Positions 31,946 through 42,675 of a stretch of 64,000 bases of DNA are shown here, one piece after another. A program made the translations under genes and the position numbers. Within the stretch, counting starts at the first letter, position 1; every line of letters begins with the position of its first letter. The stretch is from Heracleum sosnowskyi (taxonomy: Eukaryota; Streptophyta; Magnoliopsida; Apiales; Apiaceae), in assembly GCA_030848705.1 (NCBI GenBank), contig CM061241.1:82691178-82755177 (forward strand), given 5' to 3'. Under the pieces are notes generated by a model. It saw only the letters and a program-made list of their open reading frames with translations. It was not told where the DNA came from and ran no database searches.

Positions 31946-34900
31946 TTGCAGGGTATAATAGAGAGCACACTTATCTTGGACAGTGGATGCTCAGGACACA
32001 TGACTGGAAATAAAGCCCTGCTATCAGACTTTGAGGAGAAGGCTGGCCCAAAGGTTTCCTATGGAGATGGAAACATAGGACACACTCTGGGATATGGCAA
32101 TATCAATCTTGGAAGTGTCATCATCACGAATGTAGCTCTAGTCTCAGGACTCAAGCATAATCTACTATCTGTGAGTCAAATCTGTGACAGAGGAAACCAT
32201 GTAGATTTTCATAGTGAATACTGTGAAGTTATCAGTAAATCTACTGGAAAAGTTGTTCTAGTTGGACACAGGCGCAACAACATTTATGAAGCAAGTTTGG
32301 TAACAAACTCTGATGGAAAAACAGTGTGTCTGACAGCCAGAATGTCAAATGAAGAGAGTTGGAAATGGCACAAGAAGCTCTCTCATCTCAATTTGAACAA
32401 CATCAATGAGCTAATAAGAAAGGATCTTGTAAGGGGACTTCCAAAATCAATACTCAATCTAGATGGCTTATGTGATTCTTGTCAAAAAGCCAAGCAAAGG
32501 AAGTCATCTTTCAAGAGCAAATCTGAATTTTCAGTAGTGGAACCTTATCATCTTCTTTATGTTGATCTCTTTGGACCAGTGAATGTGATGTCCATAGGCA
32601 GAAAGAAATATGCTCTAGTAATTGTTGATGAATATACTAGATATACATGGGTGTATTTCTTGTCAAAGAAGGATGAAACTGCTCAAACTCTGATGGATCA
32701 TGTAAATCTACTGGACAAAGGATCACAGTACAAAGTCAAAATTATAAGGAGTGATAATGGAACTGAATTCAGAAATTCAATGATGGAAGCTTTCTGCAAG
32801 GAAAGAGGAGTGAAACAAGAATTTTCTGCACCTGGAACTCCACAGCAAAATGGTGTAGTTGAAAGAAAGAACAGAACTTTAATTGAAGCAGCCAGAACTA
32901 TGCTTGATGAAGCAAAATTACCAACATACTTCTGGGCAGAAGCTGTTCAAACTGCTTGTTTTACTCAAAATGCAACATTGATCAACAAGCATGGGAAAAC
33001 ATCATATGAAATGGTGAAAAATAAGAAGCCAAATTTGAAATATTTTCATATATTTGGATGCAAATGCTTTGTGTTGAAGACTCATTCTGAACAGTTGACA
33101 AAGTTTGAGTTAAAAGCTGATGAAGGAATCTTTGTTGGTTATCCATTGTCAACAAAAGCATTCAGAGTTTACAATCTAAGAACTAAGGTGATCATGGAAT
33201 CCATACATGTGTCATTTGATGACAAGAAAATAATTGGACTTGAAGACAAGGATGGATATGATCAACTACGTTTTGAAAATGAAGATCTATTCTCTGATGA
33301 TGTAAACTCTGACGAAGCAGGTTTGACAAACTCTGACGAAGCATACTCTGAACCTCTACTGGTAAATACTGGAGAAACTGGAAATTCTCAAATTGAACAA
33401 AATAGAGAACCAGTTGAGGGGGAGCGTGAAGAAGCTCAACATGACACAACAAGTGAGTCAGTTGAGGAAACTGATTCAAACTCTGAAAGTTCAAACTCTG
33501 AGCCATCCAATTCAGGGGGAGCCTCAGATGCTACAGAAAGTCAACATATGAATCAGGAGAGCATGGATCAAGGGGGAGGATCAAATAATGATGCAAGAAA
33601 CCACTTACCAACAGCAAGAAAGTGGACATAGGCACACACACCTGATCTCATAATTGGAGATCCTGATGCTAGTGTGAGAACTAGAAGTGCAACAAATAAT
33701 GAGTGTCTGTATCATGCTTTCTTGTCTCAAACAGAACCAAAGAAAGTGGAAGAAGCTCTTCAAGATGCTAATTGGATTACAGCAATGCAAGAAGAGTTAA
33801 ATGAATTTGAAAGAAATGAAGTCTGGACACTTGTACCTAGACCAAAGAATAGATCAATAGTAGGTACAAAGTGGGTTTTCAGAAACAAGACTGACAGTGA
33901 AGGTGTGATTACAAGAAACAAGGCTAGACTTGTGGCAAAAGGTTATTCACAACAGGAAGGAATTGACTATGATGAAACCTTTGCTCCAGTTGCAAGATTG
34001 GAGGCCATAAGAATTTTTCTGGCCTATGCTGCACACAAGAAGTTTAAAGTCTTTCAGATGGATGTAAAGAGTGCTTTTCTAAATGGGAAGCTTGAAGAAG
34101 AAGTGTTTGTTGAACAACCACCAGGATTTGTAGATTCCAAGCATCCAGATTATGTCTACAGGCTTGACAAGGCATTATATGGACTAAAGCAAGCACCAAG
34201 AGCATGGTATGAAACTCTTGCTCAATTTCTTTTAGAAAGTGGGTTCACAAGAGGTACAATTGATAAAACCTTGTTTTATTTCAATTCTGGTGATGATTTG
34301 CTTTTAGTTCAAATTTATGTAGATGATATTATTTTTGGATCTACTAATGACAAACTCTGTAAGAAGTTTGCCAAGCTTATGCAATCCAGGTACCAAATGA
34401 GCATGATGGGAGAGCTTAGTTATTTTCTAGGCTTACAGGTCAAGCAAACAGATGATGGGATTTTTATCAATCAAGCAAAATATACCAGAAATCTTCTAAA
34501 GAAATTTGGTATGCTTGATAGTTCATCTGCTACAACTCCCATGGCTACAGCAACGAAGCTTGACAAAGACACAGGAGCCTCAGTAGATATGACTAACTAC
34601 AGAGGAATGATAGGGTCTCTACTGTATCTTACTGCAAGTAGACCTGATATCATGTATGCAACATGTCTTTGTGCAAGATTTCAAGCAGATCCCAGAGAGC
34701 CTCATCTAACAGCTGTAAAAAGGATCTTCAAATATCTCAAAGGAACCATAACCTTGGGTTTGTGGTATCCTAGAGAATCAGAGTTTAAGTTAATTGGTTA
34801 CTCTGATGCAGATTTTGCAGGCTGTAAGATAGACAGAAAAAGTACAAGTGGAAGCTGTCAATTTTTAGGTGACAGATTGGTTTCTTGGTACAGTAAGAAA

Positions 34901-35260
34901 CAGAAATCAATTTCTACATCCACTGCAGAAGCAGAGTATATAGCAGCTGGTAGCTGTTGTGCACAGATTTTATGGATGAAGAATCAATTGCTGGATTATG
35001 GGTTCAGGTACTCTAGAATACCTATTTTCTGTGATAACCAAAGTGCTATTGCTATGACAGGTAATCCAGTACAGCATTCCATGACCAAGCACATCAGCAT
35101 AAGGTATCATTTTATCAGAGAACATGTGGAAGAAGGAAACATTGAGCTTCATTTTGTGTCTGCAGACCAACAACTTGCAGATATCTTCACCAAACCTTTG
35201 AGTGAAGCTACTTTTACAAGATTGGTAAATGAACTTGGAATGATCTCTGGTTCTGACTAG
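31946..35260 (+). pseudogene. pol: Sirevirus-2 pol with one in-frame stop between IN and RT
   Basis: Protease DSGCSGHMTG near residue 14; pre-integrase WKWHKKLSHL; integrase with VDLFGP, SDNGTEF and NGVVERKNR; then a TAG at 33629-33631 in the sequence that follows ARKWT. The same frame reopens (next in-frame ATG at 33674) with RT (YVDD near 34319) and RNase H (DADFAGCK) to 35260. Sirevirus-1 has Lys at the stop position, so a single-base change explains it. As read, only PR-IN would be made without readthrough. There is no in-frame ATG near the pol start; the frame follows an acceptor-like TTGTGATTGCAG ending at 31951, again at a codon border. Confidence 0.9.
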
Positions 35261-36480
35261 AGATACGGGTTAGACTCACTTTTTATGTTCATGATTTCTT
35301 ACATGTGTTAACTGTTATGTGAACCAACATGTTAAACTCTGATGCTAAACTCTGTTGGTCATACTCTGATAGTTACAGTTTAATGCTATTCTCTAATTGT
35401 AATTTTGTCTGAAACATATGGACCAATGAAGAAATTTGTATGAAGCATAATTCTCAGTAAGTAATTGTGAATCCTTAAGAGTTGTATAGATTCTGATCTC
35501 AATTATGTACAGTAAGTTAACACAACATGATACTGTCTCTGTATTTATACCATCTCTTAGTTTATTGATCCTATACACTGAGTCTGTATTAGCTGTTTGC
35601 ATTTTCTCTCATAAATTAATTGTATTAACTGATGAAAAGTCTAAACTCTGATTATTAATTACAAATAATTCACCCTCAAATCAAAAGATGCCAAACAGAG
35701 CACAAATTCCTTTGAGATCATGTTGTGCCTAGGAAGATCCAGGAACTTATTGTATGAAATAAGGGCTAAAATCTTTGATTTTTGGTGACTAGTGCCAACC
35801 ACTGATTACTGGAAAAATAAAATTAAAAAAAAAAAAAACAAAAAAAAATATATATATAAATATATAAAGGGGGTGAAAAATAAAAGACATATCCAAATGA
35901 AAGGATATCAGTATACAGAGTTTAGATATAAAATCAGATTTTAGGTTATACATGAGAGTTTAGGCAACCAGTTTTTACTACTTTAGTTTGTGGATTTTAT
36001 GCACTTTGAGATGATCTAAATATTGATTACGGTAAACTCTGCTATTGCACACACATATTTTCACACCTGTACAGTTTGAGAAAAGAGTTTATTGACAAAG
36101 AAGGACAAATGGTAAACACTGATGTATTGTGTGACATATGCCGAGGTAACTTTGTTTTAATCTCTGATGGTTAAAATAATTTCTTTGTTTCAGACATTTT
36201 ATAATTTTGAGATTAGACATTTGTTTTTCGAAAAAGTATGATTTGTAATGGATCAATTTTGCATTAAACAGAGAAAAGAAAGAGTGTGTTTGATAAGTCC
36301 TGATGGTGATTAGTAGCGCTGATGAGTATGTTAGTTTACTGTTTAAAGTGATATCATTTCTTTCACTTACAATTACTATGCGATACTGATATGTAAAACA
36401 AAATAATGGATCTTTCTCATTAATCGATTCAAACTTTGTTTACATTCAGACAAGTTCATATTCTTGTCTAGCTACTTGTT
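35261..36480. other. Sirevirus-2 spacer between pol and the antisense ORF
   Basis: AT-rich and non-coding. AAACTCTGA copies at about 35335, 35348, 35641 and 36033. An A-rich tract lies at 35821-35870. Long 3' spacers of this kind are common in Sireviruses. Confidence 0.6.
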
Positions 36481-36483
36481 CGG

Positions 36484-36882
36484 TTAACAGGTTATTATAG
36501 CATCTGGGATTTTCAAGGCTTGACAACCCCCTGATGTTGAATCATCATCATCATCCTCTCGCATTCTCTTTCTGGCTTGCAGCTTGCAGGATTCCAAGAA
36601 GACATTCTTTTTCGAACCCTTCAAGTAGCTCTGATAGAAGAGCATCATACAGATCTCCACAGCCTCATCATCTGCAAGGATGGGCACATCATATGGTCCA
36701 GGACGGATGATGTGCACATAGGGGTTGGAGATAGGTCCTTCCGCTATTTCATCATCAGCGATGAGCCCTTCATCATTCAGAAATGACAACACAAGAAACT
36801 CATCGATGATATAGTTTGCTTGTTGACGCCAGTTCAAATTCAAGAATGATTCTACATCCATGAATTCAAAGGTACCTGCCAT
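36484..36882 (-). CDS. Antisense ORF inside Sirevirus-2, 132 aa
   Basis: Minus-strand ATG at 36882-36880. The protein is acidic, with a short basic cluster (KLQARKRMRED) before a run of five Asp. No family recognised. A consensus TATA box (TATAAAA, 36946-36940) lies about 60 nt upstream on the same strand, giving a predicted short leader. It diverges from ORF3 (start 37422), so 36883-37421 would be a shared bidirectional promoter region. Could be chance, but TATA spacing and composition favour a real gene, either element-borne or captured. Confidence 0.5.
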   Translation of the reverse strand: MAGTFEFMDVESFLNLNWRQQANYIIDEFLVLSFLNDEGLIADDEIAEGPISNPYVHIIRPGPYDVPILADDEAVEICMMLFYQSYLKGSKKNVFLESCKLQARKRMREDDDDDSTSGGCQALKIPDAIITC

Positions 36883-37421
36883 TTGATGTATGGTAATTTT
36901 TTTTGATATGTGTATTGCCTGTTGTTACAATGCTCCAGATTTTATAGCATCCAACAGGGCAACTGAAAGGTTTTGATTGGCTCGAAGCTTGGGAACATTA
37001 AAGTGCAGAGTTCCAAGACAGTCATTATTCTTCTGACTGTTGAGCTCCTTCGTACTTTATTATTATGTTTCTGAGATATTCAAATCGATAATTTTATTAT
37101 TATTGATTTTTTTTTATAAGCGGATATGTGATGCAAGGTGTCTTCTCGTTTGCACGTATGTATTGGAAGTTGTTCAATACAGCTGTCAGCGTATGTACGT
37201 TTGACATGTGTCCCACTCACATGATTATAGGAGCAAGACAGTTGTGTATTAATGATTAAAAACTCTTCAGTTTTTTTTTAATCTTTAATTTTCTTTTCAA
37301 TACAATACACACATCTTCAGTTAAACTTTTCACATCTTACTCATTTACATCTATTATCACACACACATATTCACAAACACCTTTCTACACATAAACTCTG
37401 TTATTTCTTCAAAATCTTCTA
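36883..37421. promoter_or_regulatory. Putative divergent promoter, antisense ORF / ORF3
   Basis: Minus-strand TATAAAA at 36946-36940. On the plus strand the last 150 bp are a CA/CT-rich leader without ATGs, running to the ORF3 start in good plant context (TAATGGCA). The plus-strand TATA is not clear. Confidence 0.4.
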
Positions 37422-40400
37422 ATGGCAACCACAGCTTTCGTTTCGTCTGGGTTAGAATTCGTTCCAAACAACTATACCGCACCACTAAACACTGCAAACG
37501 CTCCAGAATCATTTCATATGATTCAACAGTTTCTTGCTCAGTCAGCGATTGGGCGTGCTTTAGTTGAACCAGCCACACTTTCTGGTTTACAAATCAAGGC
37601 GTTCTGGGAGACAGGGGTTTATGATGATGGTGGTGAAACTGGGAGCCCATCCATAATCTTTGAGTTTGCCGAAACAGAGTATGTTATTACTGCTGGTACT
37701 ATTCGCGCTGCAATGGGGTTTCCTGAGTATTCTTCTTACACTATTGGAATGGGTGATGAGGATTTAATCCGAATGATGCGAGAGATTGGCTACTCTGGGC
37801 CATTGACAAAGATTGGGCAACTCAAAAGGCCGTTTCTGCGCAAGGAATGGAGTTTCTTCTTCGATTGCATCACGAGGACATTTGGAAAGAAATGCACAAA
37901 TTGGGATGCTATTCCCACAGACAGTCTGCAAATCGGGTATTCTTTATTATATGATAATCATTTTGATTTTGCACGACTTGTGTTGACTAACTTAGGGGAG
38001 AAGATGACAGAGAATAGAGGAGTTGTTTATTTTTCTCGATTCTGTCAGCTTTTGGTTTCTTATTGTGTTGACGGAGAAAATGTATTTGAAGCAGATGTTT
38101 CTTGTTTTAAATTACATAAGAGAGTATTTACTGATCTAGTAAATAAAGATATTAAGAAAGGAATTGTTGGAGACCTTTTGCTACCTACTTCTGTGCAACA
38201 GTTTGTGGATGCTCAAGTAAATCCACAAACACAAGCTGAATCTCAACCAGAACCTCCATCAACTTCTGTTAAACCTGCAAGGGGAGGTAGGACCAAGCAC
38301 ATTGGTACTAAACCTGCAAGGAAACCATCTTCTGAAGCTGGGGTATCAAGACCTGAAGAGATACCTGAGAAGACAAGGCTAAAGAAAAGAAGAGCCAATA
38401 GGGCAAAGTCTGTTGTTGAAGCCTCAGAGACTGAAACTGATGAAGAAACTCTTCATCAGAGAAAAAGAAGACTAGTGGCTGCACATCTTTTTGGTGCTAT
38501 AAATGTCAATATGGACAGAGTCTCTAAGGAATCTGAAGCTCCTACATCAGAGAATGAGGAGATTGTTACTGAAGCTGTTCCTCAAGATACTCCTGCAATT
38601 GTTGTTGAGGAGGATATTTTAAATGCTGATGAGGACAGAGTGTTTGTAAACACTGAAGCTCCTGAAGTGTTTGTTCAGGAAGATGCTGCAAATGCTGAAG
38701 CTGTCAATCTAGACAGATTAAATACTGATGCTACTATGGATTTAGATGCTCCTACATCAAAGGCTAATGATGTAGTTGAGGAAGCTGCTACTCATTCTGA
38801 TAGCAGAGTTTTTGATCTTGAAGCACACACCTCTATCTATTCTGATCATTATACAGAGGGTGTGGACGCTGATCAAGTCACTGATCAGGTAGAAGAATCT
38901 CTGGCTACTCACACTGAAATTATTTCTTGTGATCTTGACAAAGGTGAGGAGGTTAATCAGCTGATCAAAGTCACAGAGAACATTGTTGAAGCTGTGATGG
39001 ACAAGGAACAAGAGGCTGCTGATGAGCTAAACTCTGAGAATGTTATTCTTGAAGCTTTGCAACAATCTGTTGTTGAGATTGTTCAAAGAGAAGCAGAGGT
39101 TTTTGCTCAGATTAACTCTGAGATTCCTGACGCTGTAGCAGAAGAGAAAATTGATGAAGCTGCACAGTTTACTGCTGAAAATATTCTTTCTGAAAATGCA
39201 GCAGACAATAATGAAGAAGCTGGAAATGATGCTGAGGGTTCTCATTCACATCCTAGCATTCAAGTTTCATTGGCTGATGATGTCAATAGTGATGAAAGAA
39301 TGGAAGTCAATAGACAGACAAATGAGCATTTCCTGAATATGTACTACAACAAATGGGCTGATGCAGATTGTGTCTTCCCAGCGCAAAGGGCTGCAGATTT
39401 TTTGTCTGATTCTGTCAAGAAGATCTCAAATACTGATGTACTTACAAGCTTACAGGCAACTGTTGTTCAAGTCAAATCTCTTAACAATAGATTTGATGAG
39501 AATCAACAAATGCTTACAAATCTAAGGAATGAAGCCAGTATGAAAGATCTTACTTTTAAGTCTGACAGAACTTTTTATTATTCTATGCTCAAGCAGCAAG
39601 CCAAGGATTCTGAGGAAATCAAGAAGAGGCTTGGGAAAGTTGAGGAAAATCAGAATGCAATGTCTATTCAACTGCATTCCATTTCTACTGCCATTGAATT
39701 GCTGACATCGGTATTACTTTCTGATGATGTCAAAAAGGGGGAGAATGTACCTAAAGACAAATGCAAAGACATTCAAGCTCTGAGACGGAGGGATGATTCT
39801 ACTGATGGGGGAAACAAAGAAAATAAAAGAAAGGTTATTGCTCAAAAGCAAAGCAGGACAAGAGTAAACTCTAGCAGACAAGTAAACTCTGACCAGATAA
39901 ACTCTGGTGGCCAATCTACTTCAAATCTCAAGAGTTTAGTTGTTTCAACTAATCCATCTACTGATGAAGAGATTGCTGCTAAGATATTCATGAAAGAGCA
40001 TGGAAAGAATGTAACTATTGAAGATATCCAGGCTGAAGAGCAGATGCTTGCTGAGGAACACAAGAAAAATCTTGAAGCTGGAATCTACAAGAAAAAGGAA
40101 ATCAAGGCTCCTAGAAAGAAAGAAGTTGGTATTTCTATCAAAGAAAATATTCAACAGAGTATACAAAATACAAGGAGACCTGTGATTAAAAACTCTGATA
40201 AGGGTAAAGGCATAATGATTGAAGAGCCTAACCTGAATAAGAAGTTTAAATCAACCTCAGGCATTGCTCAAGTTGAAACAAGATTAGATAAATCAACCTC
40301 TGACGCTGCTCAAGTTGATGTTTCTATTGAAGATATGACAACCTCTGACGTTGCTCAAGTTGTACAGAAATCTACACTTCTTCCAGGATTCAGCAAACCA

Positions 40401-41141
40401 AAAATGATTGAAGATTTAAAGCTTGAAGCTGTGAATTTCTCAAAAACCAGAACAGTATTGGGAAAAGAAGCCTATGATAAATCTGGACTGGGTTCACACA
40501 GAGAGAGAAGAACAAATATCAGATCTCTAGACAACATTTCATTGGCAGAATCTGGTATTATTACTCAAGAAAATCTTGATATGCTAGACTCTGTTCAAAT
40601 GATCTTTCATAAGGTGTTAAAGAAGGAATTCTTGTTGTACTTTATGAATGATGGAAGAGTTTATAAGGTTGCAGAGTCTGATGTAAATCTCAAATCTTAT
40701 CAAGAATTGGAGTATGTTTTGTACTTGTTAAAAGTCAAAAACAGAAATACTCACAATGCTGCCTCAGTAATCAGAGAAAAGATGCTAAGATCGAAGATGA
40801 TGCTTGGAGGAGGAGTATCAAGTGCATATATTCCAAAATACAGAGATGCACATGGAAATCTTGTTGAGATGAGAAGAAATAGTGCAAAGCTCTCTACAGC
40901 TCTTGGTACAAAAGTTCTTGAATTCAACTTAGAATCTGATAAAGCTTATTATATTAAGCTAGGGAATGAGATGAGGAAGAATTCCATCTATTCTCTGAGA
41001 GCTGCAATTTATCAGACTGGAGAATCTGATCCAGAGTTGAAAGAAGTGAAGAAGATCATGATGGAAGAGCTAGAAAGAGCTGAGAAGAAACTACTATCAG
41101 ACTATATCAGGACAGTGCCTGAAATTCAAGAAATCAAGTAA
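37422..41141 (+). CDS. Sirevirus-2 ORF3, 1239 aa
   Basis: Same position and architecture as 22003-26469. A folded N-terminal region (about 1-270, with the phrase WSFFFDCITRTFGKKCTNWD) is followed by a long acidic Ala/Glu/Asp-rich middle with many Asn-Ser-Asp/Glu peptides, a coiled coil (about 670-770) followed by VKKGE, and a conserved C-terminal domain (about 1040-1239; LLYFMNDGRVYKV.. aligns in pattern with FIFKGGREQVWPL.. of Sirevirus-1). No signal peptide or transmembrane segment is visible. Role unknown; the label env-like would rest on position alone. Confidence 0.85.
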   Translation: MATTAFVSSGLEFVPNNYTAPLNTANAPESFHMIQQFLAQSAIGRALVEPATLSGLQIKAFWETGVYDDGGETGSPSIIFEFAETEYVITAGTIRAAMGFPEYSSYTIGMGDEDLIRMMREIGYSGPLTKIGQLKRPFLRKEWSFFFDCITRTFGKKCTNWDAIPTDSLQIGYSLLYDNHFDFARLVLTNLGEKMTENRGVVYFSRFCQLLVSYCVDGENVFEADVSCFKLHKRVFTDLVNKDIKKGIVGDLLLPTSVQQFVDAQVNPQTQAESQPEPPSTSVKPARGGRTKHIGTKPARKPSSEAGVSRPEEIPEKTRLKKRRANRAKSVVEASETETDEETLHQRKRRLVAAHLFGAINVNMDRVSKESEAPTSENEEIVTEAVPQDTPAIVVEEDILNADEDRVFVNTEAPEVFVQEDAANAEAVNLDRLNTDATMDLDAPTSKANDVVEEAATHSDSRVFDLEAHTSIYSDHYTEGVDADQVTDQVEESLATHTEIISCDLDKGEEVNQLIKVTENIVEAVMDKEQEAADELNSENVILEALQQSVVEIVQREAEVFAQINSEIPDAVAEEKIDEAAQFTAENILSENAADNNEEAGNDAEGSHSHPSIQVSLADDVNSDERMEVNRQTNEHFLNMYYNKWADADCVFPAQRAADFLSDSVKKISNTDVLTSLQATVVQVKSLNNRFDENQQMLTNLRNEASMKDLTFKSDRTFYYSMLKQQAKDSEEIKKRLGKVEENQNAMSIQLHSISTAIELLTSVLLSDDVKKGENVPKDKCKDIQALRRRDDSTDGGNKENKRKVIAQKQSRTRVNSSRQVNSDQINSGGQSTSNLKSLVVSTNPSTDEEIAAKIFMKEHGKNVTIEDIQAEEQMLAEEHKKNLEAGIYKKKEIKAPRKKEVGISIKENIQQSIQNTRRPVIKNSDKGKGIMIEEPNLNKKFKSTSGIAQVETRLDKSTSDAAQVDVSIEDMTTSDVAQVVQKSTLLPGFSKPKMIEDLKLEAVNFSKTRTVLGKEAYDKSGLGSHRERRTNIRSLDNISLAESGIITQENLDMLDSVQMIFHKVLKKEFLLYFMNDGRVYKVAESDVNLKSYQELEYVLYLLKVKNRNTHNAASVIREKMLRSKMMLGGGVSSAYIPKYRDAHGNLVEMRRNSAKLSTALGTKVLEFNLESDKAYYIKLGNEMRKNSIYSLRAAIYQTGESDPELKEVKKIMMEELERAEKKLLSDYIRTVPEIQEIK

Positions 41142-41303
41142 AGTCTGACTGTAAGTTTTTAAATTTTCTATTCTAAGTCAAATTTAAACTCTGTTTTAAA
41201 TTAAACTCTGTTATATGTTAAACACTGCATTTGTTAAATGTTTTTGACATCATCAATTATATGTTTAACTTGTACATTTTATTATGAACAAGTTGGGGGA
41301 GAT

Positions 41304-41847
41304 TGTTAGATATAATTGCTGATGTTTGTTTATCAGTGTTTAAGCAACAGGAACTGACCAGAGTTTATCAGAAGCCGGTCAGAGTTTAATTAAACTCTGA
41401 CAGGGTGAAGAGTTTAAAGGAAGCCGGTCAGAGTTTGTTTAAAGTCTGACAAGGTGATAGTTGAATTAGCTGTCGGTGCTGAATTGAAGATTCTAAAAGC
41501 AATATATTCTGAAGATGGAAAGAAGCAGAATATATTGATACAGCTAAGGAAACGGAATAGAAGATAAGAAGCAATCCTTAATTGATAACAATTGTATAGC
41601 TAATTTGTAGGAATATCAATTAGATAAGGATTGTGTAACTGTGTACTATATAAACACAGATAGGTTATCCCTAGAAGGGACGCGAACATTGAATACATTA
41701 TTCTTGTAACCTAGTAGCTCTTTGTGATTCATTAACATCACTAAGAGAGAATTATTTAATATAATTCAGTTTGTTGATTTACAAACCTGTGTTCTTAACT
41801 GTTATTCTCATACATACTTGATTATATATTGTGTATTCGGCCTAACA
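41304..41847 (+). repeat. Sirevirus-2 3' LTR
   Basis: 544 bp. Differs from the 5' copy at two positions seen by eye (near 41381 and 41496). Confidence 0.95.
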
Positions 41848-41867
41848 GTTATTTTTAACCCATATCA

Positions 41868-42660
41868 TTTGCCCCCCAACTTCTATGATAATGCACTAGG
41901 ATTTCATAGAAGTTATACCGGTCTTTTTCGAGACTTGGGGTTTTTTATCCCTTACCTGGGACTTACTACCCCTTTTTTTGGGATTTTAATATACACTAGT
42001 GTTTCACGAGTATCGTCTTGGTGTAAAGTGTGGAGCGACCTACATATTTACGACGATTTTGCCTTATTCGAGGCTAACTTGACATTTGCATAAGCCTTTT
42101 ATGTCTTATACCGTCTTGTTTTGGCTTCAAGCCTTTCATTGAGCATATCGAATGATGGGGTTTGGACTGAATGTCTTAGGTTTCTGGGGTTTCAACCCTT
42201 CACCCTTACGAGCTCTTACTGATGGCTCCTCTCGTAGTGATTCATTCTCAAGTCTATCATATCAAACTTCTCCTAAGCTTGAAATTTTCGCTAATTAACA
42301 ATAGGCATCTTAGGCTTTCTTTTGTATGTTTATTAACAATATTCACCCTTCGGGGTTCGTTGTAGTCAACTCTATTTGTGCAGTTGACATGCATATTTTG
42401 TATGCTTTCCTTTGCATTCATTTGTAGTTTGTCTTGGCAAAGCTTTGTTTCTACCAATCAAAACGGGCTCAACCCTTCATCTGCTTTCTAGGAAGCTCAT
42501 GATTTCATCGAACCTTATTTCTACTTGTCCTACCAGCGGATCCTTTTAGGATGCACTAAACATAATAAACTTTTAAGTTTGAGGCATGCCAAGTCCTTGG
42601 CACCTCATGCCCTTCGAGATTTTCTAGCTTATACGAGCCTCGTCCAAACACATTCTTGAC
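41868..42660 (-). other. Element D 3' untranslated region
   Basis: Minus-strand sequence between the integrase stop and the PPT/LTR. No coding signal. Short open frames on either strand have no family features. Confidence 0.6.
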
Positions 42661-42675
42661 TTTGTAGGGCCCTTC

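Larger units (their letters stand above)
29021..41847 (+). mobile_element. Sirevirus-2: nearly intact Ty1/copia Sirevirus
   Basis: 12,827 bp; LTRs 544 bp (29021-29564 and 41304-41847) with two differences seen; TSD GTTAT (29016-29020 and 41848-41852). PBS TGGTATCAGAGCC (29567-29579). PPT AGTTGGGGGAGA (41291-41302). Gag, pol and ORF3 are in the same order as Sirevirus-1, but LTRs are unrelated and proteins only moderately similar. One in-frame stop lies in pol. A 132-aa antisense ORF lies between pol and ORF3. A motif AAACTCTGA recurs through LTRs, genes and spacers. Confidence 0.95.
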
